This document shows positions 1 to 14,559 of a stretch of DNA of 64,000 nt, in pieces; the stretch's first letter is position 1, and every line of letters starts with the position of its first letter. The stretch is from Ridgeia piscesae (lineage: Eukaryota > Annelida > Polychaeta > Sabellida > Siboglinidae), in the NCBI GenBank assembly GCA_025642075.2, contig JAODUO010000425.1:310001-374000 (forward strand), in the 5' to 3' direction. The position numbers and the translations under genes are program-made. The notes under the pieces are model-generated. The model ran no database searches and had not been told where the DNA came from. It saw only the letters and a program-made list of their open reading frames with translations.

Positions 1-35
1 GCAAGAGTCCACCTGGCAAGGACGACCAGTTGTGG
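1..35 (+). CDS. MAP4K4/MINK1/TNIK-like: Exon 1 of window (3' part): hinge region of kinase domain
   Basis: The frame opens at base 3 and reads KSPPGKDDQLW, matching the SPPG-DDQLW segment before the hinge in MAP4K4, MINK1 and TNIK. The coding part ends in phase 0 at a TGG codon, followed by a consensus donor GTAAGT at 36-41. Bases 1-2 finish a codon that starts upstream of the window, so the exon is cut by the window edge. The last about 30 bases of this exon are the evident source of the tandem repeat that fills the next 5.2 kb. Confidence 0.9.
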
Positions 36-3000
36 GTAAGTCTAAATGTCCACCTCTCAATGACGACCAGTTGTGTCTAAATGTCCACCTCTCAGTGACG
101 ACCAGTTGTGTATAAATGTCCACCTCTCAGTGACGACCAGTTGTGTCTAAATATCCACTCTCAATGACGACCAGTTGTGTATAAATGTCCACCTCTCAAT
201 GACGATCAGTTGTGTCAAAATGTCCACTCTCAGTGACGACCAGATACATGTCAAAATGTCCACTCTTAGTGACGACCAGTTGTGTCTAAATATCCACTCT
301 CAATGACGACCAGTTGTGTACTAAATGTCCACCTCTCAGTGACGACCAGTTGTGTCTAAATGTCCACCTCTCAGTGACGACCAGTTGTGTCTAAATATCC
401 ACTCTCAATGACGACCAGTTGTGTATAAATGTCCACCTCTCAATGACGATCAGTTGTGTCTAAATGTCCACTCTCAGTGACGACCAGATACATGTCAAAA
501 TGTCCACTCTTAGTGACGACCAGTTGTGTCTAAATATCCACTCTCAATGACGACCAGTTGTGTATAAATGTCCACCTCTCAATGACGACCAGTTGTGTCT
601 AAATGTCCACCTCTCAGTGACGACCAGTTGTGTCTAAATGTCCACCTCTCAGTGACGACCAGTTGTGTCTAAATATCCACTCTCAATGACGACCAGTTGT
701 GTCTAAATGTCCACTCTCAATGACGACAGTTGTGTCTAAATGTCCCTCTCATGACGACCAGTTGTCAAATGTCCACTCTAGTGAGACCAGTTGTGTCAAT
801 TCCACTCTCAATGACGACCAGTTGTGTAAATGTCCACTCTCAATGACGACCAGTTGTGTCTAAATGTCCACTCTCATGACGACCAGTTGTGTTAAATGTC
901 CACTCTAATGACGACCAGTTGTGTTAATGTCCACTCTCAATGAGACCAGTTGTGTCAATGTCCACTCTCAATGACGACCAGTTGTTAAATGTCCACTCTC
1001 AATGAGACCAGTTGTGTCTAATGTCCATCTAATGAGACCAGTTGTGTCAAATGTCCACTCTCAATGAGACCGTTGTGTTAATGTCCACTCTAATGAGACC
1101 AGTTGTGTCTAATGTCCACTCTCAATGAGACCAGTTGTCTAATCACTCTCATGACGAAGTTGTAAACCCTCTATGACGACCAGTTGTGTCTAAATGTCCA
1201 CTCTCAATGACGACCAGTTGTGTCAATGTCCACTCTCATGAGACCAGTTGTGTCAAATGTCCACTCTCAATGACGACCAGTTGTGTCTAAATGTCCATCT
1301 CAATGAGACCAGTTGTGTCAAATGTCCACTCTCAATGACGACCAGTGATGTCAAAATGTCCACTCTATACGACCAGTTGTGTCTAAAATGCCACTCTCAT
1401 GACGACCATTGTGTATAGATGTCCACCTGCAAGTGACGACCAGTTGTGTCTAAATGTCCACCTCTCAATGACGACCAGTTGTGTCTAAATGTCCACCCCT
1501 CAGTGACGACCAGTTGTGTCTAAATGTCCACCTCTCAATGACGACCAGTTGTGTCTAAATGTCCACTCTCAGTGACGACCAGATACATGTCAAAATGTCC
1601 ACTCTTAGTGACGACCAGTTGTGTCTAAATATCCACTCTCAATGACGACCAGTTGTGTATAAATGTCCACCTCTCAATGACGACCAGTTGTGTCTAAATG
1701 TCCACCTCTCAGTGACGACCAGTTGTGTCTAAATGTCCACCTCTCAGTGACGACCAGTTGTGTCTAAATATCCACTCTCAATGACGACCAGTTGTGTATA
1801 AATGTCCACCTCTCAATGACGATCAGTTGTGTCTAAATGTCCACCTCTCAGTGACGACCAGTTGTGTCTAAATGTCCACTCTCAGTGACGACCAGTTGTG
1901 TCTAAATATCCACTCTCAATGACGACCAGTTGTGTATAAATGTCCACCTCTCAATGACGACCAGTTGTGTCTAAATGTCCACTCTCAGTGACGACCAGTT
2001 GTGTCTAAATGTCCACTCTCAGTGACGACCAGTTGTGTCTAAATATCCACTCTCAATGACGACCAGTTGTGTCTAAATGTCCACTCTCAATGACGACCAG
2101 TTGTGTCTAAATGTCCACCTCTCAGTGACGACCAGTTGTGTCTAAATGTCCACCTCTCAGTGACGACCAGTTGTGTCTAAATGTCCACTCTCAGTGACGA
2201 CCAGTTGTGTATAAATGTCCACCTCTCAATGACGATCAGTTGTGTCTAAATGTCCACTCTCAGTGACGACCAGATACATGTCAAAATGTCCACTCTCAGT
2301 GACGACCAGTTGTGTCTAAATGTCCACTCTCAATGACGACCAGTTGTGTCTAAATGTCCACTCTCAATGACGACCAGTTGTGTCTAAATGTCCACTCTCA
2401 ATGACGACCAGTTGTGTCTAAATGTCCACTCTCAGTGACGACCAGTTGTGTCTAAATGTCCACTCTCAATGACGACAGTTGTGTCTAAATGTCCACTCTC
2501 AATGACGACCAGTTGTGTCAAAATGTCCACTCTCAGTGACGACCAGTTGTGTCTAAATGTCCACTCTCAATGACGACCAGTTGTGTCTAAATGTCCACTC
2601 TCAATGACGACCAGTTGTGTCTAGATGTCCAATCTCAATGACGACCAGTTGTGTCTAAATGTCCACTCTCAATGACGACCAGTTGTGTCTAAATGTCCAC
2701 TCTCAATGACGACCAGTTGTGTCTAAATGTCCACTCTCAATGACGACCAGTTGTGTCTAAATGTCCACTCTCAATGACGACCAGTTGTGTCTAAATGTCC
2801 ACTCTCAAATGACGACCAGTTGTGTCTAAATGTCCACTCTCAATGACGACCAGTTGTGTCTAGATGTCCACTCTCAATGACGACCAGTTGTGTCAAAATG
2901 TCCACTCTCAATGACGACCAGTTGTGTCAAAATGTCCACTCTCAATGACGACCAGTTGTGTCTAGATGTCCACTCTCAGTGACGACCAGTTGTGTCTAAA

Positions 3001-5230
3001 TGTCCACTCTCAATGACGACCAGTTGTGTCTAAATGTCCACTCTCAGTGAAGACCAGTTGTGTCTAAATGTCCACTCTCAATGACGACCAGTTGTGTCTA
3101 AATGTCCACTCTCAATGACGACCAGTTGTGTCTAAATGTCCACTCTCAATGACGACCAGTTGTGTCAAAATGTCCACTCTCAGTGACGACCAGTTTGTCA
3201 AATGTCCACTCTCATGACGACCAGTTGTGTCTAAATGTCCACTCTCAATGACGACCAGTTGTGTCTAAATGTCCACTCTCAATGACGACCAGTTGTGTCT
3301 AATGTCCACTCTCAATGACGACCAGTTGTGTCTAAATGTCCACTCTCAATGACGACCAGTTGTGTCTAAATGTCCACTCTCAATGACGACCAGTTGTGTC
3401 AAAATGTCCACTCTCAATGACGACCAGTTGTGTCTAATGTCCACTCTCAATGACGACCAGTTGTGTCTAAATGTCCACTCTCAATGACGACCAGTTGTGT
3501 CTAAATGTCCACTCTCAATGACGACCAGTTGTGTCTAGATGTCCATCTAATGACGACCAGTTGTGTCAAATGTCCACTCTCAATGACGACCAGTTGTGTC
3601 AATGTCCACTCTCATTTTTTTTTTTTTTTTTTTTCCCCTCTCAATGACGACCAGTTGTGTCTAAATGTCCACTCTCAATGACGACCAGTTGTGTCAAAAT
3701 GTCCACTCTCAGTGACGACCAGTTGTGTCTAAATGTCCACTCTCAGTGACGACCCTGTCCCCCAATGCCCCGTTGTGTCTAAATGTCCACTCTCAATGAC
3801 GACCAGTTGTGTCTAAATGTCCACTCTCAATGACGACCAGTTGTGTCTAAATGTCCACTCTCAATGACGACCAGTTGTGTCAAAATGTCCACTCTCAATG
3901 ACGACCAGTTGTGTCTAAATGTCCACTCTCAATGACGACCAGTTGTGTCTAGATGTCCACTCTCAATGACGACCAGTTGTGTCTAAATGTCCACTCTCAA
4001 TGACGACCAGTTGTGTCAAAATGTCCACTCTCAATGACGACCAGTTGTGTCTAAATGTCCACTCTCAATGACGACCAGTTGTGTCAAAATGTCCACTCTC
4101 AATGACGACCAGTTGTGTCAAAATGTCCAATCTCAATGACGACCAGTTGTGTCTAGATGTCCACTCTCAATGACGACCAGTTGTGTCTAGATGTCCACTC
4201 TCAATGACGACCAGTTGTGTCTAAATGTCCACTCTCAATGACGACCAGTTGTGTCTAGATGTCCACTCTCAATGACGACCAGTTGTGTCTAAATGTCCAC
4301 TCTCAATGACGACCAGTTGTGTCTAAATGTCCACTCTCAATGACGACCAGTTGTGTCTAAATGTCCACTCTCAATGACGACCAGTTGTGTCTAAATGTCC
4401 ACTCTCAATGACGACCAGTTGTGTCTAAATGTCCACTCTCAATGATGACCAGTTGTGTCTAGATGTCCACTCTCAATGATGACCAGTTGTGTCTAAATGT
4501 CCACTCTCAATGACGACCAGTTGTGTCTAAATGTCCACTCTCAGATGACGACCAGTTGTGTCTAGATGTCCAACTCTCAATGACGACCAGTTGTGTTTAA
4601 AATGTCCACTCTCAATGACGACCAGTTGTGTCATAAATGTCCAATCTCAATGACGACCAGTTGTGTCTAGATGTCCACTCTCAATGACGACCAGTTGTGT
4701 CTAAATGTCCACTCTCAATGATGACCAGTTGTGTCTAGATGTCCACTCTAAATGACGACCAGTTGTGTCTAGATGTCCACTCTCAATGACGACCAGTTGT
4801 GTCTAAATGTCCACTCTCAGTGACGACCAGTTGTGTCTAGATGTCCACTCTCAATGATGACCAGTTGTGTCTAGATGTCCACTCTCAATGAGATCAGTTG
4901 TGTCTAATGTCCACTCTCAGTGATGACCATTGTGTCTAGATGTATTTCATGATAGTTGTGTCTAAATGTCCACTCTAGGACGACCAGTTGTGTCTAGATG
5001 TCCACCTCATGACGACCAGTTGTGTCTAAATGTCCACTCTCAATGACGACCAGTTGTGTCTAGATGTCCACTCTCAATGATGACCAGTTGTGTCTAGATG
5101 TCCACTCTCAATGATGACCAGTTGTGTCAAAATGTCCACTCTCAATGATGACCAGTTGTGTCAAAATGTCCACTCTCAATGATGACTACTTGTTCGTGCA
5201 CACAGTCCATCTAGTGGACCAGTTGTGTCT
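36..5230 (+). repeat. Intron 1 array A: 34-35 nt minisatellite copied from the exon 1/donor junction
   Basis: There are roughly 150 copies. The core of a unit, GTCCACCTCTCAATGACGAC then CAGTTGTG, parallels exon 1, GTCCACCTGGCAAGGACGAC then CAGTTGTGG. The exon reads on into ggtaagTCTAAA, whereas the copies read TTGTG straight into TCTAAA, so the six bases GGTAAG spanning the donor are missing. Variants alternate between CCACCTCTC and CCACTCTC, and between CAGTGACG and CAATGACG. A recurrent variant with GATACATGTCAAAA replaces part of the unit at about 241, 487, 1573 and 2272, suggesting amplification of a multi-unit block. Indel-rich stretches at about 720-1440 and 4880-5230 look like poor consensus or decay. 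Confidence 0.93.
3615..3634 (+). repeat. 20-nt poly-T interruption in array A
   Basis: A pure run of 20 T followed by CCCC interrupts an otherwise regular unit, with no target duplication or tail structure around it. This looks like a consensus error or a gap patch rather than an insertion. Confidence 0.7.
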
Positions 5231-8200
5231 AATATGTCATCTTGTCAGATGACGTGCCATGTTGTTGTCTGCTGTAGTTTGTGCCAGTAATGTTTGTTGT
5301 TGGTGCCAGTAATTGTTGTTGTGAGTTGTAGTTGGTGCCATTAATTGTTGTTGTCTGCTGTAGTTGGTGCCAGTAATAGTTGTTGTGCCAGGAGTTGTGC
5401 ATGATTGTAGTCTAGTGTGTCCATTGTTGTTGTCTGTTGTCGCTGGTGCCAGTAATTGTTGTTGTCTGTTGTAGTTGTTGCTAGTAATTGTTGTTGTCTG
5501 ATGTCAGTTGGTCCAGTGACGTTGTTGTCTTGTCATTCAGTAGACCGTTGTGTCTAATGTATCTCAGTGAATTGTTGTTGTCTAAATGTACTTGGTGCCA
5601 GATTGTTGTGTCTGATGTCAGTCTGGTGCCAGTGATTGTTGTTGTCTGCTGTAGTTGGTGCCAGTATTGTTGATGTCCTTCAGTTGTGACCAGTGATTGT
5701 TGTTGTCTGCTGTAGTTGGTGCCAGTGATTGTTGTTGTCCCTCTAGTTGGTGCCAGTGATTGTTGTTGTCTGCCTCTAGTTGGTGCCAGTGATTGTTGTT
5801 GTCCCTGTAGTTGGTGCCAGTGATTGTTGATGTCTGCTGTAGTTGGTGCCAGTGATTGTTGTTGTCTGCTGTAGTTGGTGCCAGGATTGTTGTTGTCTAA
5901 TGTAGTTGGTGCCAGTGATTGTTGATGTCTGCTGTAGTTGGTGCCAGTGATTGTTGTTGTCTCTGTAGTTGGTGCCAGTGATGTTGTCTGTCCCTGTAGT
6001 TGGTGCCAGTGATTGTTATTGTCTGCTGTAGTTGGTGCCAGTGATTGTTGTTGTCTGCTGTAGTTGGTGCCAGTGATTGTTGTTGTCTGCTGTAGTTGGT
6101 GCCAGTGATGTGTTGTTGTCCCGTAAGTTGGTGCCAGTGATTGTTGTTGTCTGCTGTAGTTGGTGCCAGTGATTGTTGTTGTCTGCTGTAGTGGTGCCAG
6201 TGATTGTTGTTGTCTGCTTAGTTGGTGCCAGTGATTGTTGTTGTCTGCTGTAGTTGGTGCCAGTGATTGTTGTTGTCTGCTGTAGTTGGTGCCAGTGATT
6301 GTTGTTGTCTGATGTAGTTGGTGCCAGTGATTGTTGTTGTCTGTTGTAGTTGGTGCCAGTGATTGTTGTTGTCTGTTGTAGTTGGTGCCAGTGATTGTTG
6401 TTGTCTGCTGTAGTTGGTGCCAGTGATTGTTGTTGTCTGCTGTAGTTGGTGCCAGTGATTGTTGTTGTCTGTTGTAGTTGGTGCAAGTGATTGTTGTTGT
6501 CTGCTGTAGTTGGTGCCAGTGATTGTTGTTGTCTGCTGTAGTTGGTGCCAGTGATTGTTGTTGTCTGCTGTAGTTGGTGCCAGTGATTGTTGTTGTCTGC
6601 TGTAGTTGGTGCCAGTGATTGTTGTTGCTGTGTAGTTGGTGCCAGTGATTGTTGTTGTCTGCTGTAGTTGGTGCCAGTGATTGTTGTTGTCTGCTGTAGT
6701 TGGTGCCAGTGATTTGTTGTCTGTTGTAGTTGGTGCCAGGATTGTTGTTGTCTGTTGTAGTTGGTGCCAGTGATTGTTGTTGTCTGTTGTAGTTGGTGCC
6801 AGTGATTGTTGTTGTCTGCTGTAGTTGGTGCCAGTGATTGTTGTTGTCTGTTGTAGTTGGTGCCAGTGATTGTTGTTGTCTGTTGTAGTTGGTGCCAGTG
6901 ATTGTTGTTGTCTGCTGTAGTTGGTGCCAGTGATTGTTGTTGTCTGCTGTAGTTGGTGCCAGTGATTGTTGTTGTCTGCTGTAGTTGGTGCCAGTGATTG
7001 TTGTTGTCTGTGTAGTTGGTGCCAGTGATTGTTGTTGTCTGCTGTAGTTGGTGCCAGTGATTGTTGTTGTCTGCTGTAGTTGGTGCCAGTGATTGTTGTT
7101 GTCTGCTGTAGTTGGTGCCAGTGATTGTTGTTGTCTGCTGTAGTTGGTGCCAGTGATTGTTGTTGTCTGCTGTAGTTGGTGCCAGTGATTGTTGTTGTCT
7201 GCTGTAGTTGGTGCCAGTGATTGTTGTCTGTTGTAGTTGGTGCCAGTGATTGTTGTTGTCTGTTGTAGTTGGTGCCAGTGATTGTTGTTGTCTGCTGTAG
7301 TTGGTGCCAGTGATTGTTGTTGTCTGCTGTAGTTGGTGCCAGTGATTGTTGTTGTCTGCTGTAGTTGGTGCCAGTGATTGTTGTTGTCTGTTGTAGTTGG
7401 TGCCAGTGATTGTTGTTGTCTGCTGTAGTTGGTGCCAGTGATTGTTGTTGTCTGCTGTAGTTGGTGCCAGTATTGTTGTCTGCTGTAGTTGGTGCCAGTG
7501 ATTGTTGTTGTCTGTGTAGTTGGTGCCAGTGATTGTTGTTGTCTGTGTAGTTGGTGCCAGTGATTGTTGTTGTCTGTGTAGTTGGTGCCAGTGATTGTTG
7601 TTGTCTGTTGTAGTTGGTGCCAGTGATTGTTGTTGTCTGTGTAGTTGGTGCCAGTGATTGTTGTAATGTCTGCTGTAGTTGGTGCCAGTGATTGTTGTTG
7701 TCTGTTGTAGTTGGTGCCAGTGATTGTTGTTGTCTGCTGTAGTTGGTGCCAGTGATTGTTGTTGTCTGCTGTAGTTGGTGCCAGTGATTGTTGTTGTCTG
7801 CTGTAGTTGGTGCCAGTGATTGTTGTTGTCTGCTGTAGTTGGTGCCAGTGATTGTTGTTGTCTGCTGTAGTTGGTGCCAGTGATTGTTGTTGTCTGCTGT
7901 AGTTGGTGCCAGTGATTGTTGTTGTCTGTTGTAGTTGGTGCCAGTGATTGTTGTTGTCTGTTGTAGTTGGTGCCAGTGATTGTTGTTGTCTGCTGTAGTT
8001 GGTGCCAGTGATTGTTGTTGTCTGTTGTAGTTGGTGCCAGTGATTGTTGTTGTCTGTTGTAGTTGGTGCCAGTGATTGTTGTTGTCTGCTGTAGTTGGTG
8101 CCAGTGATTGTTGTTGTCTGCTGTAGTTGGTGCCAGTGATTGTTGTTGTCTGTTGTAGTTGGTGCCAGTGATTGTTGTTGTCTGCTGTAGTTGGTGCCAG

Positions 8201-9028
8201 TGATTGTTGTTGTCTGCTGTAGTTGGTGCCAGTGATTGTTGTTGTCTGTTTTAGTTGGTGCCAGTGATTGTTGTTGTCTGCTGTAGTTGGTGCCAGTGAT
8301 TGTTGTTGTCTGTTGTAGTTGGTGCCAGTGATTGTTGTTGTCTGTTGTAGTTGGTGCCAGTGATTGTTGTTGTCTGTTGTAGTTGGTGCCAGTGATTGTT
8401 GTTGTCTGCTGTAGTTGGTGCCAGTGATTGTTGTTGTCTGCTGTAGTTGGTGCCAGTGATTGTTGTTGTCTGCTGTAGTTGGTGCCAGTGATTGTTGTTG
8501 TCTGTTGTAGTTGGTGCCAGTGATTGTTGTTGTCTGTGTAGTTGGTGCCAGTATTTTTTAGTGATTGTTGTTGTCTGCTGTAGTTGGTGCCAGTGATTGT
8601 TGTTGTCTGTCTGTAGTTGGTGCCAGTGATTGTTGTTGTCTGTTGTAGTTGGTGCCAGTGATTGTTGTTGTCTGTTGTAGTTGGTGCCAGTGATTGTTGT
8701 TGTCTGTGTAGTTGGTGCCAGTGATTTTGTTGTCTGTTGTAGTTGGTGCCAGTGATTGTTGTTGTCTGTTGTAGTTGGTGCCAGGATTGTTGTTGTCTGC
8801 TGTAGTTGGTGCCAGTGATTGTTGTTGTCTGTGTAGTTGGTGCCAGTGATTGTTGTTGTCTGTTGTAGTTGGTGCCAGTGATTGTTGTTGTCTGCTGTAG
8901 TTGGTGCCAGTGATTGTTGTTGTCTGCTGTAGTTGGTGCCAGTGATTGTTGTTGTCTGCTGTAGTTGGTGCCAGTGATTGTTGTTGTCTGTTGTAGTTGG
9001 TGCCAGTGATTGTTGTTGTCTGTTGTAG
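5231..9028 (+). repeat. Intron 1 array B: 32-nt minisatellite copied from the acceptor/exon 2 junction
   Basis: There are about 118 copies of a 32-nt unit running TTGGTGCCAGTGATTGTTG then TTGTCTGCTGTAG. The true junction at 9029 reads TGTCTGTTGTAG then TTGGTGATGG, so the last bases of the intron, the TAG acceptor and the first six exon bases (TTGGTG, Leu-Val) recur in nearly every copy. Most copies differ only at CTGCTG/CTGTTG or by small deletions. The first 350 bases are a degraded transition from array A. The minus-strand open frames here are by-products of a stop-poor unit. Confidence 0.94.
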
Positions 9029-9077
9029 TTGGTGATGGAGTTCTGTGGAGCAGGAAGTGTGACAGACCTAGTCAAAG
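9029..9077 (+). CDS. MAP4K4/MINK1/TNIK-like: Exon 2: hinge/alpha-D of kinase domain
   Basis: It encodes LVMEFCGAGSVTDLVK plus one base of the next codon, in phase 0 to phase 1. MEFCGAGS is the family hinge signature and contacts the ATP adenine; TDLVK begins helix alpha-D. The acceptor is TGTTGTAG at 9021-9028, the last of more than a hundred near-identical TAG acceptors in array B. The donor is GTAGGC at 9078. Continuity DQLW/LVMEFCG with exon 1 fixes the start. Confidence 0.93.
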
Positions 9078-9339
9078 GTAGGCTCCTTCCAGTTGACCGT
9101 CTCTCAACTAGTTTGTACAACTTCTGAGAGCTTTAAAGTGTTGTTAATAGCTAATTAAAGTTGATGTAGGTGAGAGCAACTGCAAACTGACTGAAATAAT
9201 TTTTTTAGACTGAAACATTTTGATTGATACTAACAATGTAGTTAATAAACTGGCTCAAGCACGTTGAAGAATTGAACACTTTGATTTGGAATAACTGATA
9301 CTTACAATGGACTGTACTTCTGGGCCTGTCTTCTTGCAG
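9078..9339 (+). other. Intron 2, short and repeat-free
   Basis: This 262-base intron (donor GTAGGC, acceptor TTCTTGCAG) has AT-rich ordinary intron sequence and no tandem array, which contrasts with its neighbours. Nothing else is seen in it. Confidence 0.85.
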
Positions 9340-9401
9340 CAACCAAGGGGAATGCACTGAGGGAGGAGTGGATTGCCTATGTGTGTCGGGAGATACTACG
9401 G
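9340..9401 (+). CDS. MAP4K4/MINK1/TNIK-like: Exon 3: alpha-E helix of kinase domain
   Basis: With the G from exon 2 it reads ATKGNALR followed by EEWIAYVCREILR, matching the family segment just before the catalytic loop (TKGN-L-E-WIAYI-REILR). It enters in phase 1 and leaves in phase 0 after the CGG codon. The donor is GTGAGT at 9402. The final coding bases GGGAGATACTACGG and the donor are repeated about 25 times directly downstream, and the reading frame stays open through that array. Confidence 0.94.
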
Positions 9402-10005
9402 GTGAGTGACAGGGAGATACTACGTGTGAGTGACAGGGAGATACTACGTGTGAGTGACAGGGAGATACTACGTGTGAGTGACAGGGAGATACTACGTGTG
9501 AGTGACAGGGAGATACTACGGGTGAGTGACAGGGAGATACTACGTGTGAGTGACAGGGAGATACTACGTGTGAGTGACAGGGAGATACTACGTGTGAGTG
9601 ACAGGGAGATACTACGGGTGAGTGACAGGGAGATACTACGGGTGAGTGACAGGGAGATACTACGTGTGAGTGACAGGGAGATACTACGGGTGAGTGACAG
9701 GGAGATACTATGGGTGAGTGACAGGGAGATACTACGGGTGAGTGACAGGTTGATACTACGGGTGAGTGACAGGTTGATACTACGGGTGAGTGACAGGGAG
9801 ATACTATGGGTGAGTGACAGGGAGATACTACGGGTGAGTGACAGGGAGATACTACGGGTGAGTGACAGGGAGATACTACGTGTGAGTGACAGGGAGATAC
9901 TACAGGTGAGTGACAGGGATATACTATGGGTGAGTGACAGGGAGATACTACGGGTGAGTGACAGGTTGATACTACGGGTGAGTGATAGAGAGATACTACA
10001 GGCAA
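9389..10005 (+). repeat. Intron 3 array: 24-nt unit copied from the exon 3/donor junction
   Basis: There are about 25 tandem copies whose core is GAGATACTACGTGTGAGTGA. The first unit is the true junction, GAGATACTACGG then GTGAGTGACAG. GTGAGT is kept in essentially all copies, but the base before it is often T instead of G, which should weaken the decoy donors. Because 24 is a multiple of three, the exon frame continues as repeats of REILRVSD until a stop at about 10074. Small variants (TTGATACTAC, TATGGGTGAG) are scattered, and the last copies decay towards 10005. Confidence 0.95.
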
Positions 10006-13665
<3,660 letters not shown>

Positions 13666-13985
13666 ATGTCAACATACTAAATTGATCATCATACATATCC
13701 TGTTGACCTTTGACCTTGTAGTGCCCAGTGAGGCGAGTCAGTTGGTGAGGGTTTTGAGATGACCAATGAAATTATTTATGTATTTGTGACATGACCCCTG
13801 AAATTAGATGTGAAATTTTGAAATTACATGTGAAGTGATTGATGTGTGGTTTTGAAATGTCCCCTGAAGTGATCCATGTGTGTTGTAAATAAACATGTGT
13901 AATATACATTTTTTTCTAAAATGTTTACTTAAATTGAGTATGTAGTTGACATGGTGCCAGCCCTAAACTAAGTTTCCTCTGATTA
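13666..13985 (+). other. Intron 5, non-array stretch with exon-6-like fragments
   Basis: Mostly unique sequence. It contains diverged copies of the exon 6 start: ATGACCCCTGAAATTAGATG near 13791 and ATGTCCCCTGAAGTGATCC near 13856, against ATGGCCCCTGAAGTGATCGC in the exon. No functional exon is proposed, since neither copy has an acceptor and the full exon. Confidence 0.6.
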
Positions 13986-13989
13986 GATA

Positions 13990-14460
13990 AAAGCCACACT
14001 ACATGTTCTATGACATAGAAGCCACACTACATGTTCTATGACGTAGAAGCCACACTACATGTTCTATGACGTAGAAGCCACACTACATGTTCTATGACGT
14101 AGAAGCCACACTACATGTTCTATGACGTAGAAGCCACACTACGTGTTCTATGACGTAGAAGCCACACTACGTGTTCTATGACGTAGAAGCCACACTACAT
14201 GTTCTATGACATAGAAGCCACACTACATGTTCTATGACGTAGAAGCCACACTACATGTTCTATGACGTAGAAGCCACACTACATGTTCTATGACGTAGAA
14301 GCCACACTACATGTTCTATGACATAGAAGCCACACTACATGTTCTATGACGTAGAAGCCACACTACATGTTCTATGACGTAGAAGCCACACTACATGTTC
14401 TATGACATAGAAGCCACACTACATGTTCTATGACGTAGAAGCCACACTACATGCTCTATG
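13990..14460 (+). repeat. Intron 5 array: 28-nt minisatellite
   Basis: About 17 copies of a unit with core GACGTAGAAGCCACACTACA then TGTTCTAT. Variation is nearly limited to GACGTAG/GACATAG and ACATG/ACGTG. No relation to a splice junction is visible. Confidence 0.93.
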
Positions 14461-14559
14461 GTGTACCACTTTTTAGACAAAGCTCAGAAGATGTCACAAG
14501 CTGTTATGAGTGTTTCCTGGTAACGGAGTTTAACTGGTACAGGTTGTGTTCTTGGTGGA

